From Calvatia gigantea (lineage: Eukaryota; Basidiomycota; Agaricomycetes; Agaricales; Lycoperdaceae): 10,506 nt of DNA. The position numbers and the translations under genes are program-made. The stretch spans positions 1-10,506 of the forward strand of contig JACAAK010000089.1 of NCBI GenBank assembly GCA_025093985.1, in the 5' to 3' direction. Shown here one piece after another: positions 1 to 6,210 of this stretch. How positions within the stretch are numbered: the stretch's first letter is position 1; every line of letters begins with the position of its first letter. The notes under the pieces are model-generated. The model was not told where the DNA came from. It worked only from the letters and a program-made list of their open reading frames with translations, and made no database searches.

Positions 1-1
1 T

Positions 2-136
2 GGAAAAATGGTGTATTTTAAAGGTGAACATGAAAGAGATTCACATAAAGTACTAGCGTACGCTACCCTTGTAGTAAAAACCTTGTCAGCTAAAGCTACT
101 ACTACTAGCATTACCAATACATGCTGCCTGCTTTAG
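2..136 (+). CDS. possible 3' end of an unrecognised ORF, cut by the window edge
   Basis: An open frame enters from the left edge and ends at TAG 134-136, giving 44 residues; the first in-frame ATG is at 8. The first 16 or so residues (GKMVYFKGEHERDSHK) look protein-like, being charged and mixed. The remainder is rich in Thr, Ser, Ala and Leu. The palindrome TAGCGTACGCTA at 54-65 lies inside the frame, and the later residues come from repeat-like sequence of the kind found between genes here. An older ORF may therefore have been extended or disrupted by repeat insertion. I do not recognise the family. It may equally be chance. Confidence 0.2.
   Translation, partial: GKMVYFKGEHERDSHKVLAYATLVVKTLSAKATTTSITNTCCLL
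54..65. repeat. 12-bp palindrome TAGCGTACGCTA, copy 1
   Basis: Perfect self-complementary 12-mer, G+C-rich against an A+T-rich background. The same 12-mer recurs at 2061, 2433, 4531 and 7259. The copy at 4531 lies in the duplicated segment and is not independent. Confidence 0.85.
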
Positions 137-227
137 CAGGGTGCCACTCCTGATCTAACAAAGGCATCTGCTGCTAGATATAGAACTATTTCTGGTCAGT
201 ATATCTGTCAATTTCTACCTAACTAGA

Positions 228-244
228 GTGTAGCGTAGCTACAC
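228..244. repeat. hairpin of the TAGCGTAGCTA family
   Basis: GTGTAGC and GCTACAC are perfect inverted arms around the loop GTA. It is a variant of the dispersed palindrome family. The surrounding stretch 137-324 between the left-edge ORF and trnM holds no gene I can recognise. Confidence 0.7.
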
Positions 245-324
245 CCAACAGGTCGCTGATGCAATTAGTGGCCTAGATTTTATAAAAAAAGGCTATTACA
301 ATATATAAATGTTTATATGAAATA

Positions 325-397
325 AGCTGAAAAAAGGAATTGAACCTTTATTTTACCGTCATGAATGGTAAGTTTTAACCATTTAAACTATTTCAGC
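325..397 (-). tRNA. trnM(cau): tRNA-Met (anticodon CAU)
   Basis: On the minus strand the 7-bp acceptor stem GCTGAAA/TTTCAGC pairs perfectly. The D arm has a GTTT/AAAC stem and contains TGG. The anticodon stem TACCA/CGGTA has one A-C mismatch next to the loop TTCATGA, which reads CAU at positions 34-36. The T arm is AAAGG-TTCAATT-CCTTT. The 73-nt length is normal. A second CAU tRNA at 7499-7570 has initiator-like features, so this one is probably the elongator. A CAU tRNA modified to read AUA (Ile) cannot be excluded from DNA. The base at the discriminator position is U, which is unusual. Confidence 0.88.
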
Positions 398-1115
398 TTT
401 ACTAACCAAAGCCAACTTTAGCTAACCTAGTGTAGGTCTAATCTTCTAATTCTATTAAAGGGGGTGGATTAGGCTTATCTTTAACTCAGATTTTGTTTAA
501 ATATTAACCTAGACACGGCTAGACTTTGTTGATGTAGCGAGAAGCTACAACACCTGCTGCCAGCTTACAAAGTCAGAAGGCTGCTGGTTTAGGCAAAGCC
601 TACAGCTAGTTATAATTCATCTTAGGTTACAGCCTAAGCCTAGGTTTTAAGTAGATAAAAATCTACACTAGGCTAGCAATAGCAAATTAGCTGATCAATC
701 TAAATATTCATAAGTATAGGTATAGGTATTTGCTTACTAATATTATTATTAAATAAGTTTGCTTAATCATTATTTGTAGGCAAAGCCTAGACTTTGTCTA
801 CTGTAAATGTAAATTATTTAATTGCTAAAACTTTCTCATTATATTTATATACTATTAATATATTAAATTTTACCTAAAAATCATTTTTTGAAATACCTTA
901 TTTATACTACTGATTTTCCTAATTACTATTATAGTCTTTTCATATTAGTAAGCCAGCTAATATTTTCAGCTGAAAATATATTGATCTATAATGTAATTCA
1001 GTTTTAGATAACCTAATCCTCTTTTAAGTTATTAGTAGGAAAAGCCAAAAGCTAGACCAGACTTGTAAAAAAGTGGCTGCTTGACAAAGTCAAGTATTAT
1101 CTTTATATAATATTT
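398..1115. other. gene-free intergenic region rich in short palindromes
   Basis: I find no protein or tRNA gene in these 718 bp. It holds several short inverted repeats: GTAGC/GCTAC around 533-548, AGGCAAAGCCT near 591-601 and again near 779-789, and a 20-bp perfect palindrome at 960-979. The motifs AGGCAAAGCCT and GACTTTGT recur elsewhere in the window. Confidence 0.7.
960..979. repeat. 20-bp perfect palindrome
   Basis: The 20-mer centred on CAGCTG (core TTTTCAGCTGAAAA) equals its own reverse complement over its full length. It has no loop, so it could form a cruciform or a dimeric binding site. It differs from the TAGCGTACGCTA family. Confidence 0.75.
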
Positions 1116-1187
1116 TGGAAACACCTGGGCTCGAACCAGAACTTTCCCCTTAAAAGGGGGACACTCAACCTCTCGAGTTCTGCTTCC
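1116..1187 (-). tRNA. trnK(uuu): tRNA-Lys (anticodon UUU)
   Basis: Minus strand. The acceptor GGAAGCA/TGTTTCC pairs fully with one G-U. The D stem is ACTC/GAGT. The anticodon stem TCCCC/GGGGA closes the loop CTTTTAA, which reads UUU. The T arm is TCTGG-TTCGAGC-CCAGG and the discriminator is A. Length is 72 nt, normal for tRNA-Lys. It lies in the leftward tRNA block. Confidence 0.92.
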
Positions 1188-1281
1188 ATTTTGTAGCAAA
1201 TAATATAATTAAAGTTCTAATACTAATAATCCTTAGATAAGGCTAAGCTAATAACTTGTAATAGCAGGTCTATAGTTAATG

Positions 1282-1354
1282 AACATCTTATTGGATTCGA
1301 ACCAATAATGTATGCTTCGAAGGCACATGCTTTGACCAATTTAGCTAAAGATGC
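1282..1354 (-). tRNA. trnR(ucg): tRNA-Arg (anticodon UCG)
   Basis: Minus strand. The acceptor GCATCTT/AAGATGT pairs with a G-U at the first pair. The D arm has a GCT/AGC stem with TTGG in the loop. The anticodon stem TGTGC/GCATA closes the loop CTTCGAA, reading UCG, which serves CGN codons. The T arm is ATTGG-TTCGAAT-CCAAT. Length is 73 nt with U at the discriminator position. A damaged copy lies at 3754-3827. Confidence 0.9.
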
Positions 1355-1442
1355 TTACAACACCAATCTGAAATTAAATTATTATCACATCTCTTGCTGC
1401 AGCTAGGTTGCTAAATTTATATAAGTTTAATTTGTTCTATTT

Positions 1443-1524
1443 TACGAGTAAAGAGACTTGAACTCTTACAATTAAAATTATGAGTACCTAAAACCCACCC
1501 GGCTACCATTTTCGGCATACTCGC
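1443..1524 (-). tRNA. trnL(uag): tRNA-Leu (anticodon UAG)
   Basis: Minus strand. The acceptor GCGAGTA/TACTCGT pairs with a terminal G-U. The D stem is CCG/CGG. The anticodon stem TGGGT/ACTCA closes the loop TTTAGGT, reading UAG for CUN codons. The variable region is extended, as expected for a class II tRNA, and the T arm is AAGAG-TTCAAGT-CTCTT. Length is 82 nt and the discriminator is A, as usual for Leu. CUN is therefore likely Leu and not Thr in this genome. Confidence 0.92.
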
Positions 1525-1714
1525 TAATTAAGTTTATATTTTTAATACTAGGCTACAGCAGATCTATCTTTAGTAAGTATTTTGCTAATTGGTGGGGGTA
1601 GCAGCTACACCTTGGCTTATTAGCTAAAGCTACTCTAGCCAAAGACTAGGCCGCTGCGCTAGAACCTTTAATCTAATTATTATAAACTATAAATTATATA
1701 AAATAATATATAAA

Positions 1715-1966
<252 letters not shown>

Positions 1967-2060
1967 CTAACATATTAAATATTTAATTAATACTCTTTTA
2001 GTAAAATGAAAGTAAATTTTAAGGTTAGATTTCTAACTTTAATTTTGTAGCTTTAGCCTC

Positions 2061-2081
2061 TAGCGTACGCTAGGCTTTGCC
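2061..2081. repeat. 21-bp direct repeat, left copy
   Basis: Consists of TAGCGTACGCTA followed by GGCTTTGCC. An identical 21-mer in the same orientation is at 2433-2453, on the other side of the ORF of 114 codons. The stop codon of that ORF lies inside the palindrome at 2070-2072. Confidence 0.92.
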
Positions 2082-2414
2082 AACAAATGAGCTAATTATA
2101 TATAAAACCATATCAGTTTTATACTCATCACTTTTCATGTAAAGTATATCTTGCACATATTCTATGAAATAGTCTCTATCATCTTTACTTAATTTTTTAA
2201 GATGACCTAAGGTTAGTATTATACTAATACAAGTTTTTACTCGGAATAAAATTAACACGTGTTGATCTTGTGTAATATTATCTACGTATTTAGTCCAAAA
2301 AGAATTGATAGAAAAAAAGATTAGCTCATTGCTTATAATCAAATTATCTTTAACACTGTGAACATAGTTATTCCAATTTCTTACTGATCTCTTTGTATTT
2401 TGTTGATCACTCAT
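2070..2414 (-). CDS. unrecognised protein of 114 residues
   Basis: An open frame from ATG 2412-2414 to TAG 2070-2072 on the minus strand, upstream of and collinear with atp9. The product begins MSDQQNTKRS. It is hydrophilic overall, with a hydrophobic patch near residues 55-70 (ILFRVKTCISIILTLG) and an acidic, lysine-rich C-terminal half (KKLSKDDRDYF, MKSDEYKTDM). It shows no LAGLIDADG, GIY-YIG, reverse transcriptase or polymerase motif, and no clear transmembrane bundle. The stop codon and last few residues come from the flanking repeat, so the natural C-terminus may have been altered by repeat insertion. It is bounded by 9-bp inverted repeats and 21-bp direct repeats. It could be a free-standing mitochondrial ORF, a remnant of a mobile element or plasmid, or a fast-evolving gene. 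No function is assigned. Confidence 0.6.
   Translation of the reverse strand: MSDQQNTKRSVRNWNNYVHSVKDNLIISNELIFFSINSFWTKYVDNITQDQHVLILFRVKTCISIILTLGHLKKLSKDDRDYFIEYVQDILYMKSDEYKTDMVLYIISSFVGKA
2080..2088. repeat. 9-bp inverted repeat, left arm
   Basis: CCAACAAAT here is matched by ATTTGTTGG at 2416-2424, its exact reverse complement. The two arms enclose the ORF of 114 codons, just inside the 21-bp direct repeats. Confidence 0.75.
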
Positions 2415-2415
2415 A

Positions 2416-2424
2416 ATTTGTTGG
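2416..2424. repeat. 9-bp inverted repeat, right arm
   Basis: ATTTGTTGG, the exact reverse complement of CCAACAAAT at 2080-2088. It lies just 5' of the ATG of the ORF of 114 codons. Confidence 0.75.
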
Positions 2425-2432
2425 AATAGGTT

Positions 2433-2453
2433 TAGCGTACGCTAGGCTTTGCC
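2433..2453. repeat. 21-bp direct repeat, right copy
   Basis: Identical to 2061-2081 (TAGCGTACGCTA then GGCTTTGCC), with starts 372 bp apart. It is followed by TAG, where the left copy is followed by AAC. Confidence 0.92.
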
Positions 2454-2715
2454 TAGTTTATTTAGACTAAGTTTTAGTTTTGTAGCGTTCGCTAGTCTAC
2501 TTAACTTTGTCAACAGCTTATACTTGTTTGTTTACAAATACTAGCGTAGCTACTGTTTATGTCTTATAATTATTAGCCTAGCTTACTTTTTTACAAAGTC
2601 AAGGCTAGGCTATTTTAATAAAATATTAATTATTTTAAATTGCAAATTTAATTAAAAGAGATATAGACAAATTGCAAAAGCAAATAAAATACGACAAAGT
2701 TATTTAGCTTTGATT

Positions 2716-3680
2716 AAATTTTCAGTATGAGTTTAATTTTGGCTCTGATTGAACGTTATTCAGTAGTTTTAAGACATGCGAATCTTTGTTCTAGTACCTA
2801 ACAAGCTAGGATAGCCTTTGGCTAGACTAATATTAAGTTACTAATATAAGAAACCTTTTTAATTAAATTAGCGAATTAGAAAATAGAACAAGGTGTAAAG
2901 GTGAGTAATGATAAATTAGATACTTTATAGACCTCTCGAATAGGGGATAGTTTAATTAAAAATATCTAGTTAAACATAAATTAGCTATTTATAAGAAAGG
3001 AAAGCTTAAATTTATAAATCTGTCTTTAATTAAAGATAGAATAATAAAAAGGCAAGCCGCTATAAGAATCGATTTATTTTGTTTAATGGTAGTTGGTGGG
3101 GTAAAAGCCTACCAAGCCTACGATCAATAGCCAAGTTTGATAGAACAGATGGCCACATTGGGAATGAAAAGCCCCAAGTAGAGTAATCTACCAGCAGTCA
3201 AGAATATTAGTCAATGCTCGCAAGAGTGAACTAGCTAACTGAAATCTTAAGATCATTTAACAATGGTACTTGAGATAACGTAAGGGAAAAAAATGATAGT
3301 ACCTTACTATAAGTGTTGTCCAACATTACTGGTGCCAGAAGACTCGGTAACGCCAGAAACGCAAACGTTAGTCGTCCTAATCAGGCGTAAAGGGTAAGTA
3401 GGCTGCTTTAAAAGTTATTGGTTAGAAAGCTCTTTAAAATTTTAAAGTAATTAATAATGAATTAAAGCTAGAATCAAACAGAGGATAAGCCAAATAATGT
3501 TTAGAGTAGGGATGAAATCCGTAGATACTAAATGGAATACTAATGGTGAAAACTTTTATCTAATAATGATTGACGCTGAGGAACGAAGGTGAGAATAGAA
3601 AATAGGATTAGAGACCCAGATATCTCTCACTGTCAACGATGAATGGTGGTTGTTAGTTTTAAAATAAATAGTAACGTGTT
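2716..3680 (+). rRNA. rns: small-subunit (16S-like) rRNA, 5' part
   Basis: The 5' portion of the mitochondrial small ribosomal subunit RNA. Helix 1 is clear: GAGTT at 2729-2733 pairs with GGCTC at 2741-2745, followed by GATTGAACG as in bacterial 16S. Further landmarks in order are GTGAGTAATG near 2901, the GGCCACATTGGGAATG region near 3150, the 530 loop at 3332-3350, GGCGTAAAGGGTAAGTAGG near 3383, ATGAAATCCGTAGATACT near 3511, TTGACGCTGAGGAACGAAGG, and the 790 loop GGATTAGAGACCC at 3605-3617. The gene breaks off at TGTTAA near 3680, just before the 880 region, and resumes at 6176. The 5' end is approximate. Many universally conserved bases are changed, but structural partners change with them, which argues for a functional molecule. 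Joined without the insert, the gene would be about 1.79 kb. Confidence 0.95.
3648..3680 (+). repeat. rns junction repeat, left copy
   Basis: This 33-nt piece of rns starting GGTTGTTAGTTTTAAAATAA is repeated at 6176-6210 (35 nt). Relative to the right copy it lacks two single bases, consistent with the start of lower-quality sequence. The two copies bracket the foreign insert. Confidence 0.92.
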
Positions 3681-3753
3681 AAAGTTCTAATACTAATAAT
3701 CCTTAGAAAAGGGCAAAGCTAAAAACTTGTAATAGCAGGTCTATATTTAAATG

Positions 3754-3827
3754 AACATCTTATTGGATTCGAACCAATAATGTATGCTTCGAAGGCACAT
3801 GCTTTGCCCAAATTTAGCAAAAGATGC
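3754..3827 (-). pseudogene. damaged copy of tRNA-Arg (UCG)
   Basis: Duplicate of trnR at 1282-1354. The anticodon region CTTCGAA is intact, but the D-arm part differs (GCCCAAATTTAGCAA on the plus strand in place of GACCAATTTAGCTA). Probably a sequencing artefact and not a second gene. Confidence 0.7.
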
Positions 3828-3916
3828 TTACAACCCCAAATCTGAAATTAAATTATTATCACATCTCTTGCTGCAGCTAGGTTGCTAAATTTATAAAAGT
3901 TTAATTTGTTCTATTT

Positions 3917-3997
3917 TACGAGTAAAGAGACTTGAACTCTTACAATTAAAATTATGAGTACCTAAAACCCACCCGCTACCATTTTCGGCATACTCGC
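3917..3997 (-). pseudogene. near-intact copy of tRNA-Leu (UAG)
   Basis: Duplicate of trnL at 1443-1524 with one G missing in the D-arm region (ACCCGCTACC in place of ACCCGGCTACC). The acceptor, anticodon and T arm match the intact gene. It lies inside the questionable insert. Confidence 0.7.
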
Positions 3998-4186
3998 TAA
4001 TTAAGTTTATTTTTTTAATACTAGGCTACAGCAGATCTATCTTTAGTAAGTTTTTTGCTAATTGGTGGGGGTAGCAGCTCACCTTGGCTTATTAGCTAAA
4101 GCTACTCTAGCCAAAGACTAGGCCGCTGCGCTAGAACCTTTAATCTAATTATTAAAAACTATAAATTATATAAAAAAATATATAAA

Positions 4187-4406
4187 TTATGAGTAAAATA
4201 AAAAGAATGCCATCATTAGAGCGAAAAACCCCTGTGCTTCGGCTAAAGCGAATCCTAAGATTGCGAAAGAGAATAATTGTCCTCTTATTGAGGATTTTAG
4301 CTGTAGCTAAGATTAATGAACCGAATACTGTTCCGATTTCCCGCTCCAGCTCCGATTAATCCAGAGCAAGCTACTCCCGCTCCTATGTATTTTTCTGCTG
4401 CTAACA
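4187..4406 (-). pseudogene. frameshifted copy of atp9
   Basis: Duplicate of the atp9 gene at 1715-1936, 220 nt instead of 222, with several compensating and non-compensating indels (for example AACCCCTGTGC in place of AACCCTGTGGC, TTTCCCGCTCC in place of TTCCTGCTCC). The frame is broken in more than one place. Errors fall in homopolymers, pointing to poor base calling and not to a decaying paralogue. Confidence 0.8.
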
Positions 4407-4539
4407 TTATTGTTGCAATTAAAGTATTAGATAGTGTTAACATATTAAATATTTAATTAATACTCTTTTAGTAAAATGAAAGTAAATTTTAAGGTTAGAT
4501 TTCTAACTTTAATTTTGTAGCTTTAGCCTCTAGCGTACG

Positions 4540-4772
4540 CTAGGCTTTTCCAACAAATGAGCTAATTATATAAAAACCATATCAGTTTTTTACTCATCAC
4601 TTTTCATGTAAAGTATATCTTGCACATATTCTATGAAATAGTCTCTATCATCTTTACTTAATTTTTTAAGATGACCTAAGGTTAGTATTATACTAATACA
4701 AGTTTTTACTCGGAATAAAAATTTAAAACGTGTTGATCTTGTGTAATATTATCTACGTATTTAGTCCAAAAA
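4540..4772 (-). pseudogene. truncated copy of the unrecognised ORF of 114 codons
   Basis: Copy of the 3' two-thirds of the ORF at 2070-2414, ending at TAG 4540-4542 within a repeat copy of TAGCGTACGCTA. Its 5' third is missing because sequence identity ends at TAGTCCAAAAA (up to 4772), where the homopolymer tract begins. It also contains indels, for example at the GGAATAAAAATTTAAAACG stretch. Confidence 0.75.
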
Positions 4773-6175
4773 CCGGGGCCCTTTTTCCAAATTTTTTTTA
4801 AAAAATTTTTAAAAAAAAAAAAAAAAAGGGGAAAAAAAAAAACCAAAAAAAAAAAAGGGGGCCCGCCCAAAAACCCCGGGAAAAAAACCCTTTTTGGGGT
4901 TTTAATTTTTTTTTTTTTTTTGGGGTTTTTTTCCCCCCCAACAAACCCCCTTTTTGGGTTTTTTTTTTTAAAAGGGGGGGTTTTTTTTAAATTTTTTTTA
5001 AAAAAAAAAATTTTTTTTTTGAAATTTTTTTAAAAAAAATTTTTTAAAAAAGACCCAAAATTTTTTTCCCCTTTAAAAAAAAATTTTTTTAAAAAAAAAA
5101 TTTTTTTTTTCCAAATTTTTTTTGAAATTTTTAAAAATTTTTTTTTTTCCCCCCCTTTTTTTTTTTAAATTTTTTAAAAAAAAAAAATTTTTTTTTTTTT
5201 TTTGGTTAAAATTTTTTTTTGGGTTTTTCCTTTTTTTAAAAAATTGGGTAGGGAAAAAAAAAAAAATTTTTTTAATTTAAAAAAAGGGGGGGGAAAAATT
5301 TTTTTTTTTTTTTTGGTTTCCCAAAATTTTTTTAAAGGGTTTTGGGGGGTTTTTTTTTTTTTGGGGGGGAAAAGGGGGGCAAAAAACCCGGGGTTTTTTT
5401 TTTTTAAAAAAATTTTTAAAGGAAAAAAAAAAATTTTTCCCTTTTTTTCCCCCCCGGGGGGGAAAAAAAAAAAAAATTTTTAAAAAAATTTTTTTAAAAA
5501 AAGTTTGGAAAATTTAAAAAAAAAATTTTTTTAAAAAAAAGTTTAAAAAAAAATTTTTTTTTGGTTTTAAGGTTTTTTGGGGAAAAAAAGGGTTTTTAAA
5601 AGGTAAAGGGGGCCCCCAAAAATTAAAAAAAAGGGTTTTTTAAATTGGGAAAAAAAAAAATTTTTTTTAAAAAAAAGGAAAAAAGGGGTAAAGTTTTTTT
5701 AAAAAAAAATTTTTTTAAAAAAAAAAAAAATTTTTTTTTTTTAAAAAACCCCCCAAAAAAAAAATTTTTTTTTTTTATTTTTAAAAACCAACCCTTTTTT
5801 GGGAAAAAAAAAAGGGCCCCCTTAATGGGCCCCCGGGGGTTTAAAAAAAAAGTAATCCCGGGGGGAAAAATAAGGGAAAACCAAAATTTAAAAGGGCCGA
5901 AAAGGGGGGGAAAAATTTTTTTTTTCCCCTTTTTTTGGGGCCAACAATTTTTGGGAAAACCCGGGGGGAAAAAAAAGGGGGCCCCCAAAAAAAAATTAAA
6001 AGGGGGGGGAAAAAAAAAAGGTTTTTTTAAAAAAAAAAAAAATGAAAAAAAAAAAAGGGGCCCCCTTTTTTAAAGGGGAAAGGGGGGGAAAAAAATTTTT
6101 TTCCCGGGGAAAAACCCAAAATGTTTCCGGGGGAAAAAAGGGGGAAAAAAAAAAAAATTCCCATTTCCGGGGAAG
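4773..6175. other. homopolymer-run tract, probably unreliable base calls
   Basis: About 1.4 kb made almost entirely of runs of 3 to 15 identical bases (A and T most, with blocks of G and C), with very few non-repeated dinucleotides. It shows no tandem unit, no recognisable gene and no rRNA helix. Open frames on both strands near 5202-5483, 5623-5988 and 5645-6073 encode only Lys, Phe, Gly, Asn and Pro strings and are meaningless. The pattern looks like base calling on broad, unresolved peaks at the end of a read, continuous with the degrading copy to its left. Confidence 0.88.
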
Positions 6176-6210
6176 GGTTGTTAGTTTTAAAATAAACTAG
6201 TAACGATGTT
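6176..6210 (+). repeat. rns junction repeat, right copy
   Basis: The 35-nt segment matching 3648-3680. It reads on into genuine rns (GCGATAACCATTCCGCC), so it is the correct copy. The true gene is obtained in concept by collapsing the two copies and removing what lies between. Confidence 0.92.

Larger units (their letters stand above)
2415..2715. other. divergent intergenic region between the leftward block and rns
   Basis: This gap of about 300 bp contains no gene I can recognise. It separates leftward genes (the ORF, atp9, tRNAs) from rightward rns, so promoters for both directions are expected here or nearby. I could not identify a specific promoter motif. It holds the right direct repeat, TAGCGTTCGCTA at 2483-2494, and TAGCGTAGCTA at 2542-2552. 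Confidence 0.6.
3679..4772. repeat. error-rich duplicate of 1209-2301 inserted in rns
   Basis: Collinear copy of the trnR-trnL-atp9-ORF segment, joined to rns at a TTAA(A) microhomology. It is nearly perfect at its left end and accumulates single-base changes and indels rightwards, mostly homopolymer length changes and T-to-A changes, before dissolving into homopolymer noise at 4773. That gradient is typical of falling read quality and not of biological divergence. A real rearranged molecule cloned or sequenced once, and read badly, is the alternative. Confidence 0.93.

Noticed and set aside
4187..4406. Second functional atp9 gene
   Set aside because: Several frameshifts at homopolymers, within a segment whose error rate rises steadily; treated as a low-quality copy of the gene at 1715-1936.
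5202..6073. Open reading frames of 93-142 codons on both strands inside the homopolymer tract
   Set aside because: They encode only runs of Lys, Phe, Gly, Asn and Pro produced by homopolymers, overlap on opposite strands, and lie in sequence that is probably base-calling noise.
3679..6175. Group I or II intron in rns
   Set aside because: The insert contains no homing-endonuclease or reverse-transcriptase motif and no intron core I could recognise; it is a copy of 1209-2301 followed by noise, and it is bracketed by a repeat of exon sequence, which introns do not create.
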